A stretch of DNA of 26,541 bases from contig MSJI02000814.1 of NCBI GenBank assembly GCA_001931905.2, forward strand, positions 4,603-31,143, read 5' to 3'. The DNA is from Cladosporium sp. IMV 00045 (lineage: Eukaryota > Ascomycota > Dothideomycetes > Cladosporiales > Cladosporiaceae). Below are positions 1-9,335 of the stretch, piece by piece; within the stretch, counting starts at the first letter, position 1, and every line of letters begins with the position of its first letter. The position numbers and the translations under genes were made by a program. Under the pieces are notes generated by a model. The model was not told the DNA's origin, did not search any database, and saw nothing but the letters and a program-made list of their open reading frames with translations.

Positions 1-304
1 AAAAAAAAGAAAAGCTTTATGTTGTTATAACAAAGTCGAAGTAACACATCTACGTTGATCTTTAATAGCGTGATAAAGATGAATTTTTGTCTCGATGCTG
101 CAACATCATGACAAACCCATGTGCAATAGATGGCGCAGCTTGGCAGTATATCTACATGGTCTGATTGGAACTCAGCCTCACGCCCTTATCATCATAAGCT
201 CTTGTTTATCGCACGGAGAATATGCCTAATGACATCGAACTCGAAAGAAATACCACCACGACATTGGCTTTAGTTAGTTGTCAACAAAACCCTCGCTCCT
301 CAAG
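1..304. other. 5' flank of the lectin-like gene
   Basis: This stretch is AT-rich and starts with an A-run containing a single G. I see no open frame of note and no clear TATA box. It probably holds the promoter and 5' leader of the gene starting at 305. Confidence 0.3.
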
Positions 305-1864
305 ATGGGATTGCCATCTACGAACGATGCGTTTGTACCTGTGACAGAGCATGATAGACTCAGTCCAACACTCTCCGAATCACACGCAGCTACGGCCTTA
401 CCACACACTCTGTCAGCAGCGCCTGCTGGCTTAGAGGTTGACACGAGAGTCATTTACGACAATCAAGGAATACAGCATCCAGAAAAGTCGCTGTCACCGC
501 ATCCCATCAACCTTCGTCAGAAGAATGATCATGTTGAGCCCCACGGAAGTGGAAAGAAGAGCAGGAAACTCTGCGGCCTCAAGGTCAGCCTTTGCTGGAT
601 AGTGTTGATCGGCGTCCTGGCGATTGGACTTGCAGTAGGCCTAGGAGTCGGTCTTGGTCTTGGTCTGAGGACGTCGAAAGCACAGGACACAGGCGCTTTG
701 TCGTTCGAAAACATACCACTCAACGCGACTGGGTATCGTACTGGGGGTAGTCTTGACCCATCTTACTATTCGACAAGCGGTGCTTGGAATGGATCAGGAA
801 TATACTTCAGCTACACGACATTGCCAGGACTACAACAGGACACTGCCGAAGACAGTCTTGTCCTCTACTTCCAACATCATTCGGGAGAGATCCGTTGGAT
901 GCGCCGTGATCCTGCCGGTACATGGATTGGCGCATCCTCGTCAGATGTTGTTGCCACGGACGCGAGAAATGGTACTCGAATCATTGGTCTTGATATACCC
1001 GCCGTGGACGGGGTTGCTAAGTATCACATCTTTTGTACATTCACCACTTCATGAGTAAGAGACGAAGGCCACTGATGTACGTTCCAGACATCGACAAAAA
1101 CGACACAATTCGCCAGCGCACCAACGACAACGTTACCAACAACTGGTCCGATGGCCCGCTAGGCAACGCAAATCTAAAGGTCAACGATGCCGATCTTGCG
1201 AGCTTTACAGTATGCTGGTTACAGTACAACTCAATGATATTGTACTTCGCTTCCGACAACACAACACTGCAAGAGTACGAGTCGCACGATGAGTCAGGCG
1301 GATGGTCTATGCAAAGGTCTTGGTCCGGTTATAGTGGGGTTGGGGGTATTGGATGTCCGTACCTAGGAGATCACAACGAGACTTACACCGCCTTCATCAA
1401 CTCCAAGGACGAGGTGGAAATTTGGTGGAAAGATCAGAGCACGGGAACAAATGACACCGCTGTATGGACGCAGAGCAAGTATCGACTCTTCGTGATAGTA
1501 TCATACAAAGTGCTAATGATTCCAAGCGGACGTTGTGATACCTGGAGTTTATCCCGCAAGTGACTTGCGGGCTCTCGACTTCCTTTATGTGCAAATGGCG
1601 GATACGTTTTTCCTTCAAGCATACAACATCACGTACGATAGGGGAGATACGCGAATTCTCGTGGACAAGACATTCACAGTGCAAGATAAGCCCGGTACGC
1701 AATTTTCGGAAGGTTGGACCTGGCGGCCGGCGGGGAACAGCACAATCACTGCGCTACATGTGGCCTATCAAACTAATGGTAGCGACATATCAATACACAG
1801 TCGGGACGTGTATCGACCTGATAGCGACTGGTCGTTCGCAGAACTCCCGATTCCCAACGAATGA
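305..1864 (+). CDS. Membrane-anchored fucose-specific-lectin-like protein, 3 exons
   Basis: I join three exons, 305-1034, 1088-1474 and 1527-1864, giving 484 aa. Intron 1 (53 nt) is GT-AG with a CTGAT branch site. Intron 2 (52 nt) is GC-AG: its donor is GCAAGT and CTAAT lies just before the acceptor. Both joins restore a continuous frame, for example HIF-Y-IDKND and VWTQ-T-DVVIP. The start is the ATG at 305; an in-frame TTG upstream is ignored. Residues 1-93 are polar and probably cytosolic. Residues about 94-121 form a Gly-rich membrane helix. The rest should be outside, with several N-glycosylation sequons (NATG, NGSG, NITY). The outer part has repeated W/Y-rich strand patterns such as GEIRWMRRD and DTIRQRT, which resemble the six-bladed propeller of fungal fucose-specific lectins (Fungal_lectin family). 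The family call rests on remembered pattern and the ligand is unknown. It could be another propeller-type surface protein. Confidence 0.72.
1035..1087 (+). other. Intron 1 of lectin-like gene (GT-AG)
   Basis: The donor is GTACAT, CTGAT lies near 1072 and the acceptor is CCAG. Removing 53 nt joins phase 1 to phase 1 and gives the peptide HIFYIDKND. Without removal the frame stops at 1054. Confidence 0.75.
1475..1526 (+). other. Intron 2 of lectin-like gene (GC-AG)
   Basis: The donor is GCAAGT, the strict consensus for GC introns. A TGCTAAT branch site sits about 12 nt before the acceptor CAAG. The overlapping GT donor at 1479 gives the wrong phase with the best acceptor, while the GC donor gives an intact protein. 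Confidence 0.68.
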
Positions 1865-2214
1865 TCCGAATCATCCTGACTCCGTGTCCAACACCGAGAC
1901 GGATATGATCTGACGAAGCGTGCAACATAAGAGCGTTCGAGGCGGCATGGGTGTCTCAATACCAGCGCGAGTATGCGATCAAGCGTTGAGGCTTTGGTAC
2001 ATTCTGGAGTAAGCGAAAAGCATGTATTCGGTGAAGTGACAATTTGTTGGAGTTTAAGAATTGATGCGAAGCGTTGAAGTATTGCCGGGACTGGCAAACA
2101 TGATTTATGGCTAGAGATTTATGCGAGTCAGAATATATTGAACGATCAATTGTTCATCGTTCCAATATTGTGCCTATGTCTCTCAGCACAGTTGTGTAAC
2201 TTTTTACGCAGGGT

Positions 2215-2238
2215 TTAAGTGAGGTCTTAAGTGAGGTC
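2215..2238. repeat. Perfect tandem duplication of a 12-bp unit
   Basis: Two adjacent identical copies of TTAAGTGAGGTC. It is too short to assign to an element. Confidence 0.8.
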
Positions 2239-2503
2239 TATGAACTACGAACTGACAACTAAGCTCTGATTATCAGGAAAAGACAAGTGATTCGCTTTTC
2301 TTCAGTCCAGATTGAATGGCGTTTTGCCTTGCGTGATGAACAATGACTGGGTAAAGATAGAGGTTTTCGAAAGAATACCTTACTTCTGAGGATTCTCGTA
2401 AAGTATTCTATCAGTATTCAAGTACGAATTTTGTACTTCAGTACTTTCCATATTTTTGACACTTTTGTATATATGGCGCACCGTTAAAGGTCGGCCGTAT
2501 GTA

Positions 2504-2548
2504 CCAAAGTGCCAACTATCGACTTTTTGGTTCATGCCAAAGTGCCAA
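2504..2548. repeat. 12-bp direct repeat, starts 33 bp apart
   Basis: CCAAAGTGCCAA is present at 2504-2515 and again at 2537-2548. It lies in intergenic DNA and could be a pair of binding sites or part of a decayed repeat. Confidence 0.7.
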
Positions 2549-2649
2549 AATGCATGCTTTGACTATCCTCCTGATTCATAAGTCGAGATCGAAAGTAGGA
2601 ATTCGTCTAGCATTAAACTCACGTCTCAAGGTCTTGTTTACTTAGAACC

Positions 2650-2799
2650 ATGGATCCCGACACAGCATTGTGGATAGGCTTTGTTAGGAACCCCAATGCT
2701 GGGATAAAGAGACATCTGCATTCTTTACATGGAGAAAGTCGACCTAGTAGTGATCACTCAGGGCGTGAGCCCCGTATTGGTGGCTTTGATGCCACCTAG
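2650..2799 (+). CDS. Possible small ORF, 49 aa
   Basis: An ATG in good context (ACCATGG) opens a 49-codon frame starting MDPDTALWIGF and ending GGFDAT. There is no recognisable domain, signal peptide or membrane segment. It stands alone in intergenic DNA. Chance occurrence is quite possible, and no splice signals were sought beyond the frame. Confidence 0.15.
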   Translation: MDPDTALWIGFVRNPNAGIKRHLHSLHGESRPSSDHSGREPRIGGFDAT

Positions 2800-4069
2800 T
2801 ACATATGTAAATGAGGCGGCAGCTACCTAGGAATGATCATGCAGGGGTCAGCGAGTGGAGTCCCATCACGTTGCCCCGCAGGTGATGCATCTGCCTGCCA
2901 TGGTCCCGGCCCGATACATGATTTTCCCCCTCTCCCCTTTTGAAAAGAGAAACAAGAAAGTAAGAAGAAACAACAACAACGAAACATATTATTGTGCTTG
3001 ACATCCGCACCCGATGTTCCGACCAAACATCTGCACCAAAGTGGATGCTGCCACGAGGCTCGCCGCCGCGGAAAGCGCACAGAACCGACGCGATATTGAT
3101 GACTCCTGGCGCGAACCACTCTGCACATCATTTCCCGAACGTAGTGATGTTCAGGCAATCGACCGGTGAGAACATGCATCCCCTGGGTCAGACTGGAGCT
3201 TTGAATGGGTGCGGTGTGCCGTGTGTGCATTCAGTCCACCAACTCGTTCAAAGCGCGCATCAATAGAGTCGGCAGCGCGAAGCCAGTTGCCTCTCCACTG
3301 CGTGAAGCTATACCAAGTTTGCTAGCGAGCGAAGTGGCCTCCTCGTCGATTGCATACGCGGCGCGTTAGTGGGTTGCAGCGAGTACGAGGCTGGACAGTG
3401 GGTAGCAAATTATCAAGCAATCTTGCAACAGGAGTCTGCCCGTACCAGCGTCATCACTGTCAGCACATTGATGTTGCAGTACACCGGTCAAGATGATACG
3501 AAACCACAAGTTTGGCTGGTACACCGTCTGACCCTCTGCATCCTTACGACCAGCAGGACCCGGCCTCACAGCGATTGGGCGAACCCCCGGACGATGAAAT
3601 CACCACCAGTCTTCAGACAACACTAGGTCGATGCTATCCTATGTCTTACAGGCCGACAAGCAGTATTCAGGGCCTTATTTGCTGAGAGCAACGTCTGGTG
3701 AGTGTCCTAATGCCTTGTCAAGCGTCTAATCATCAGATGCAGCTTTCTGAACGGCACGCTCGTCTCACCGGATGATCGGTCTACTACACCACCACTAGTG
3801 GTGTGCTGCGATAGGCTCTGACGTCGCTACTTCTTGTTTTGCACGATAGGGTCGCGCCATCAACGATATCGTCCACGCAGGGCTACTGGAAAATGGCTGA
3901 GAGTCTGGGTTCCAGGCTGAAGGTTCTGACATCAGGATTTGCAGCACGGATTCTGTGATGTCTCGACTGGCAGACCAATACAAAACGAGGCGCCAGACCG
4001 CTCAGCTACCTACGATTCCCTTCGTGATTCTATCTCACGTCTTTGCGCTTTCTTCGACTGCGCTCAAGC
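2800..4069. other. Intergenic region upstream of the HET gene; possible decayed coding pieces
   Basis: Frames at 2823-3230 (minus), 2994-3266 and 3366-3626 (plus) have no recognisable features. Near 3515-3680 an open plus frame has protein-like composition (Pro, Asp and Gln rich). A GTGAGT donor at 3698 is followed by TCCTAAT and by ATCATCAG ending at 3736, which looks like an intron, but all joined frames soon stop. I read this as either a broken gene or the untranslated upstream region of the HET gene. A 14-bp palindrome lies at 3790-3803. Confidence 0.3.
3790..3803. repeat. 14-bp perfect palindrome centred on CTAG
   Basis: CACCACTAGTGGTG reads the same on both strands. It lies about 270 bp upstream of the HET start codon and might be a dimeric binding site. 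Confidence 0.5.
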
Positions 4070-5997
4070 ATGTCCAGAATGGGTGCCCCCGGCGACCCTC
4101 ACGAGCGATGCTCACATGCAGTACATCAGCTGTTGCTTGGTTACACGACAAGTGCCGAAGAGATCCACAAGACTACTGCGCAATGCGATTTTTGTCGGCT
4201 GCTTCACAAGGTCATCGAGAGAAGACTTCCAAAGGAAATGACGACAGAGCCCATAGGTATCCGAAGAAAAGCCTCCAAGATCATTGTACAGCGAGGACCA
4301 CACATTCACAGACTACTCACGATCAGGCGACTCCCAGGTAGGAAAGCGCTCAACTTTCAAATGATTCGCTTGCGAAGACTGACACCTGGATGGACTGTTC
4401 AGATCTCAACCCGTGCAGATTGCCCAATGATATTCAAGTTGGCATGCCTTCCTTGTGCAAGATCGGCGACCCTGCATACTCGCAGTTGCTGGTCGCATGG
4501 CTACGGGACTGCGACTCAAATCACGTCGAGTGCCGCAAGGATGTCGGTTTGTCTGGGTCCAAAGCGAGGCAATACCCAGCGAGACTTATTGCTATCGAGA
4601 ATGGCTGTATACGGCTGGTCCATACCACCGATATCGATGACAACGACGCTGCACCCCTCAAATACTTCGCTCTGTCGTACACGTGGGGCAACAGGGCTGT
4701 CCACCCCCGTTACTTCACGACGAAGGACACCTTTGAAGAGCACTGCACGGCCATCCCTACACAGTCACTTCCGAACTTGTTTGCCGATGCATTGACAATT
4801 ACACGGAATCTAGGGTTCAGATATCTGTGGATTGATGCGCTGTGCATCATTCAAGGCGAGGGCGGAGACTGGGAAGTGGAATCAGAGCGCATGCACGAAA
4901 CGTTCAGCGGTGCCTATTGCGTCCTCGCGGCCAGTCGTTGCACGGGGACCAACGACAGGATCCTAGCAGAACGCCCGCATCAGCCATCAGCCTTGATTCT
5001 AGATCACGGATTGGCGTTCAGCGAGGATATTGACGACTTCCAGCTTGACGTGATCGAAGGGTCCTTGAATAGGCGCGGCTGGGTCCTCCAGGAGCGTGCT
5101 TTGGCTAGGCGCACGATATATTTTGCGGAGAATCAAACCTACTGGGAGTGTGGTCAGGGTGTCAGATGTGAGACCTTGACGAAGATGACCAAGTAAGCTG
5201 TGTCCCAATATCGGCATCAATGTGGCATTGCTGCTAACAAGCATCACAGCAAGCAGGCTTCATTTCTAGGTGACGCAAACTTCCCTCAGGTTGCTCAAAG
5301 AGACTCCAAAGGCGCGAGGATCCGTCTCTTCCAGATTTTGTACATGCAATACAGCCGATTGGAATTCTCAGTCTCTACTGACCGCCGAGTCGCCATCGCT
5401 GGTCTTGAGACAAGACTTATCGATGCATTTGACACAGCTGGTGGCTTTGGTTTGTTTGAAAGATACCTTGGTCGTAGTCTGCTGTGGACTCGAGCTCCCG
5501 ACGTTGCCTACCTAACAAAGATCCCATCCGAGCCTCCGCAGAACCCGGTTCCGTCATGGTCATGGATGGCCTATGAGGGGGCAATCACATTCTTGGATCT
5601 TCCCTTTGGCGACATCGACTGGACTGTCAATGTCGAGTTTCGATCACCCTGGTCCCCGAGTGCCTCTTCACGCGCATCACGAGGCCGTATGTCGTCGAGC
5701 CGCGATGGGCATCGTACGGAGCTGAGAGTCGTGGCCAGGCCTTTCGACATGATCGCCGCCCCGTATGCAAGCAACTCATCGAGCATTGTGTGGGATGACC
5801 CCACCGCTACGCATGATCAGCTTAGGTGTGTGGTCATCGGGAGGCTGGCATCCGAGAATGGCGCGCCTGCACAAAAGCATTGGGTTCTTATTGTTCAAGA
5901 GCTCAGGGTTGGGTTGTACGAACGAGTAGGTGCAGGCTGCTTGCCGAGGCATGAGATATCGCAAGGCGGCAGAGAGCTTGACTCATTAGTCTGCTGA
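4070..5997 (+). CDS. HET-domain (heterokaryon incompatibility) protein, 3 exons
   Basis: Three exons, 4070-4337, 4403-5192 and 5250-5997, give 601 aa. Intron 1 (65 nt) has donor GTAGGA and branch CTGAC. Intron 2 (57 nt) has donor GTAAGC and branch CTAAC. Both joins keep phase. The N-terminus has Cys pairs (CDFC near residue 44) and an LLTIR strand. It leads through QVGMP and LLVAWLRDC, common in this class, to the HET domain at about residues 176-330. Its hallmarks are KYFALSYTWG, YLWIDALCIIQ and a later RGWVLQERALARR. The C-terminal third includes RVAIAGLE, GGFGLFERYLGRSLLW and PSWSWMAYEG, also usual for the class. HET proteins trigger programmed cell death on non-self contact; the partner here is unknown. 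The frame is intact, so it is probably functional. The start could also be the in-frame ATG at 4079. Confidence 0.85.
4338..4402 (+). other. Intron 1 of HET gene
   Basis: GTAGGA donor, CTGAC branch near 4380, TTCAG acceptor; 65 nt, phase 1. Joining gives RLPDLNP and continues in frame. Confidence 0.75.
5193..5249 (+). other. Intron 2 of HET gene
   Basis: GTAAGC donor, GCTAAC branch, ATCACAG acceptor; 57 nt, phase 2. It removes the stop codon TAA at 5194-5196, which is part of the donor. Confidence 0.85.
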
Positions 5998-6929
5998 TTG
6001 GTAGTGTTTTAGTTCATTCCCCTTCGAGGTCTGGTAAAGGAATTACACGGGCTCAATTTTCCTGTTCGTGGTGAGGGGGTATCCTTACCGGCACGGACAT
6101 GGACCAGGCAAATGTTCAAGAGCTTTATGATGGGAGGGCGAATGGTTTTCGACAGAAGTGCCATGGCATTTCAGCACTGACGAGACCCAACTACTCCCTG
6201 AGCACCGTTGGTTGTGTTTCAATTACTGAATTTTGATTTATCATAGTTCTACCAAGTTCGACACTCCTCCCGCTCAGGCGGTACTCATCGCACGCAAAGA
6301 AGACAGGTAGACTGAGCTCTCTCGAGTGACGAGTGAGTCTCACCGATAGAGGGGATGCGCTGAGAAATCCAAAAATTGAGGCTCTGCTACTGTTGGCCCA
6401 AGCCGATCGCAATCCGAATCAGAGTGGTATCTCTGAACCAGAGCACCTACGCCCCGCGATGCAGTCAGAGTATTCTGCTGGTTACCGTCAGGTAGAGCGC
6501 CACTACATCCACAAACTCAAGTGCTGTAGAGTCGTCACATGCCTCAACATTTACGCTGTGACCCATACAGGTTGGTGTACCTCTACCCATAAGAATGTGT
6601 AGCATCCTAACAGGAACCCACTGGTCAGGACTGGAATCGTGAGGCGGCCAGTACTATGCGTCACTTCCCTATGCTATCGAGTACATCCGTAGCATTGCAA
6701 CATGCAGCTCTAAGAGCGGGGTGGAGCTGAGCCAATTCACTTCTCAGCCTACCTGGGACCAAGATGTCAGCCACTGGGGACTCATGAAAGGACAGAAAGA
6801 CATCTTGGTCGCTCTCTGGTCGCACAACGATGAAAGCACATAATTTTTCAAGGTCTTTATGCTTCCTTCTGCTTCTCTATCCCCCAACATCATCGATCTT
6901 GAAAAGATTCTGACAACCATCAATTTGCC
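5998..6929. other. Intergenic with coding-like fragments
   Basis: A plus frame at 6333-6602 has no ATG start and no known domain. Around 6650-6842 a second plus frame is open and protein-like, with LSQFTSQPTWDQD and HWGLMKGQKDILVALW, ending at a TAA near 6842. No ATG fits it. The two pieces do not join cleanly through the splice signals I can see (a possible CTAACAG acceptor lies near 6612). I treat this as a possible gene relic. A 12-bp inverted repeat lies inside it, at 6757-6768 and 6799-6810. Confidence 0.3.
6757..6810. repeat. 12-bp perfect inverted repeat with 30-nt loop
   Basis: GACCAAGATGTC at 6757-6768 is matched by GACATCTTGGTC at 6799-6810. It lies about 190-240 bp upstream of the next gene start, inside a coding-like frame, so it may be coincidental. 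Confidence 0.6.
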
Positions 6930-6995
6930 ATGATGGGAATACTCAAGAACACTCCCCCTTCCGCGTCGTTCTACAACCAGATCCCCTTTTCATGA
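6930..6995 (+). CDS. Upstream ORF (21 aa) or frameshifted N-terminus of the next gene
   Basis: Two ATGs in tandem open a 21-codon frame (MMGILKNTPP then SASFYNQIPFS) that stops one base before the ATG at 6997. Its composition is like ordinary protein. Deleting one T from the CCCCTTTT run at about 6983-6990 would fuse it to the downstream frame as QIPFHDMERV. It is therefore either a translation-limiting upstream ORF or the true N-terminus cut off by a one-base shift. Confidence 0.4.
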   Translation: MMGILKNTPPSASFYNQIPFS

Positions 6996-6996
6996 C

Positions 6997-7716
6997 ATGG
7001 AGCGTGTCGCCGAAGCACACGCGGAAGACCTCACATACTTGCGAGGACTCCTGGTCAAGCACGACATTCCAGCGAGTGTCTGTATCAAACTGATGCACAT
7101 TCACTTCCATCTGAACCAAGGTGAAGTCTTGGTTGTGCGCGAGCTGGACGCGTCGCCCTACGGCAAGACCCCGTTCTTGGAGCCTGTGATGCCCGACGCA
7201 ATAGGCCAGGTTTACGGCTGCAACTACATTGTGGATGATTCGGGAGATCTCCAAGCTTTCGAGTATACCACGATCAAGAGTGATGATGTGGACTTGGCGG
7301 CGTACCCAGCTTTCGTCTCCGACTTTTGCACGGCCGTAGTGCGCCGCGGCGTGCAGCACAAGTTTGGGCTTGCGATCAACTCAGGAGCAGCTAAGAGTGG
7401 CTCGTGGACGGAGCTTGACTTCCCTGAAAAAAGGGCGACATTTCTCCTCCCAGACCACGTACCCTTACCGCAGAACGATCGTTTGGTATGGCGCAGAACC
7501 ATAACGAAGTTCTCGAGGCCGACAAACGACAAGAGTGAACACCCAGAGGGAAGACATGGCCACGCCGAGCATTACTGGGGAGGCCGAACGGACGTCGACG
7601 GTGAATCGCCCGTCGATGGTGTCATGAGCAAGAATGGGCTGCACTTGACTGGTGTTCCTCTGGAGCCAGGCACTGCGTTCTACACGGTGGCTTCGGCCAT
7701 CGCGGCAGCTGGCTAA
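6997..7716 (+). CDS. Unrecognised conserved-looking protein, 239 aa
   Basis: This is a single uninterrupted exon. I do not recognise a named family. The N-terminal third is helical and rich in charged residues, followed by IKLMHIHFHLNQGEVLVV, whose HIHFHL string could bind metal (inference only). It continues with strand-rich segments (VYGCNYIVDDSGDLQAFEY). A His/Gly-rich stretch (EGRHGHAEHYWGG) lies near residue 185, and the C-terminal tail is Ala-rich. There is no signal peptide or membrane helix, so a soluble cytosolic protein is likely. Codon choice and length argue for a real gene. The start is uncertain because of the 6930-6995 frame. A pyrimidine-rich stretch at about 6859-6885 may mark the core promoter. 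A TTCTGC microsatellite follows the stop. Confidence 0.65.
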   Translation: MERVAEAHAEDLTYLRGLLVKHDIPASVCIKLMHIHFHLNQGEVLVVRELDASPYGKTPFLEPVMPDAIGQVYGCNYIVDDSGDLQAFEYTTIKSDDVDLAAYPAFVSDFCTAVVRRGVQHKFGLAINSGAAKSGSWTELDFPEKRATFLLPDHVPLPQNDRLVWRRTITKFSRPTNDKSEHPEGRHGHAEHYWGGRTDVDGESPVDGVMSKNGLHLTGVPLEPGTAFYTVASAIAAAG

Positions 7717-7724
7717 GGGTGTTC

Positions 7725-7742
7725 TTCTGCTTCTGCTTCTGC
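7725..7742. repeat. Hexanucleotide microsatellite (TTCTGC)x3
   Basis: Three perfect tandem copies begin 9 bp after the stop codon of the 6997 gene, within its probable 3' untranslated region. Confidence 0.8.
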
Positions 7743-8828
7743 TTATGTCATGTTGATTTGTTCGTGGGTTTCAACAATGAGAAGTCAAATGGCTGGGGTT
7801 GACTAATAGCGCGCCGGAGCTCTATTGTACGCAGCTGATGCTACGCCTCTCATTTTCACGCAGCATGCATACATGTAACTTACTCAATTACCTGGCAGAT
7901 GCGTAGCCACAACCTCTACTCTCCATCTCATAATTGTTGTCAAGGCGCCGATGTTGTTTGCCAACAACACGCCGCCACACCACTAGGAAGCAGCACACCA
8001 CCAAAACATGGCAGGGGTAGGAAGCCTCGTATCGGCCGGATTTGCTCGGATGGCCGAATACGACGAGCTTTATCGCACAGCAGCTTTCATGAGAGCCACC
8101 AGGTGGCAGGCTTTGACCTCTTCCACCGCCTGCAATTTACATACGGCGTCCGCTCGATCGCATGCTTGAGGCTGCCAGGGCTGCCGAGCATGTCTAGTCA
8201 ACACGAAGCGCTGGGGGCGGAGATTGCATGTGAATCAAGATTGCCACCCTAGGGGTACCTCAGGTATGTACAGTACAAGTCACCATACATGCAGGCAATG
8301 CATCCACCTGCATGGCCAGAACATGCGAAAGCTGACGTTGCCACCAGGCTGAAGACCCAAATCCCCGTCCCGAAAGCTTTCGCCAACAGCCTCCCGATGA
8401 TGAGGTTGACGCTCCATACATCCTGTGATGGACTACATGCACGGCTCGACAGCCTGGTCTTCGACAGCATCGGCAGCCTTTGCGAGAGCCACGATAACGC
8501 GGACCACTTCATCATTGGCTCTAAGAACGAGACCGGTGAAGAACCCTGTGACACGGCATAGTAGTACTACATACTCCATGGATTGAGCTTCTATGCTTGA
8601 TCAGATTGACCAGGGCGGCTGGAGGGCACAGTTTACATTGCTTGGCGTTGGTTTTTGCCCTTCAGGTTGTCGCTTTGGCATTCGCTTAATTAAGCTGGTG
8701 TGGGCATGGTCGATCGATGAGAGATCGAGTAGATTCAAGCCTCAAAGCCAGCATAAATTAATGTATATGATTCATTTATCAACATTAATGAGCACATACG
8801 ACCATAGGTCAGTGAAAACTGGGCATCC

Positions 8829-9335
8829 CGTCCGAAATCCCCCATTCTCACCGTCGTTTGCAGTAACAGGATCCCAGCGTGTTGTAGTTGGAAAGCTGCG
8901 GGAACCCGACCTCTGACCGACTCCCCTCGAGTCAGGGATAGTGAGGCTCGGGAATCTGCAAATGTCGAAGGCTGGAATTGCACTTTCTAAGCTCGGATCA
9001 AATCAGATCGACGTGTAAGAGCAGAATACTATAGCTCAGTACTAGGTCTCTGTTCTGCGGAAGTGCCTTCTCTACGAGAACAAACAATGACTTCGTATTT
9101 GTAGTTCCAGGTTAGATTACCTGGAAAGCATATGTATCGTGAAGTCGCTTAGTTAGAATAGTAACCTAGACGCGTGCCAGAAGGGACGACGACAGGATCC
9201 TGGCGTCTTGCCTCTTCTAATCCTCTATACCATTTTCTGGTTTTCAATTCCTAGACCCACCCTAGCTTGACGTCCGAAATCCCGTATTCTCACCGTCGTT
9301 CACGATTACATGATCACAGTGTGTTATGTCAAGTC
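8829..9335. repeat. Diverged direct repeat (two copies of about 60 bp)
   Basis: Copies at about 8829-8890 and 9270-9335 share the core CGTCCGAAATCCC, then ATTCTCACCGTCGTT and a more diverged tail. The string TTAATTAAGCT also occurs near each (about 8687 and 9404), but in opposite order, so this is not a simple pair of LTRs. Confidence 0.55.
9105..9126. repeat. 8-bp stem inverted repeat
   Basis: TTCCAGGT at 9105-9112 and ACCTGGAA at 9119-9126 flank a 6-nt spacer. It is a short potential hairpin inside the AT-rich decayed stretch, with no assigned role. Confidence 0.5.

Larger units (their letters stand above)
1865..2649. other. Intergenic, AT-rich, with short direct repeats
   Basis: This is the 3' flank of the lectin-like gene. 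A 12-bp unit, TTAAGTGAGGTC, occurs twice in tandem at 2215-2238. A second 12-bp unit, CCAAAGTGCCAA, occurs at 2504-2515 and 2537-2548. No convincing gene is seen; an antisense frame at 1768-2097 is probably chance. Confidence 0.4.

Noticed and set aside
1033..1563. Apparent double frameshift in the lectin-like gene, suggesting a pseudogene
   Set aside because: Two short introns with good branch sites, one of them GC-AG, restore a continuous protein without any frameshift.
2823..3230. Minus-strand 135-aa frame
   Set aside because: Composition is odd (Cys/Arg patches, poly-Phe), there is no domain, and it overlaps another frame. Probably chance.
5193..5200. Stop codon splitting the HET frame into two genes
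   Set aside because: The stop is part of a GTAAGC donor. A 57-nt intron with CTAAC branch joins the two parts in phase.
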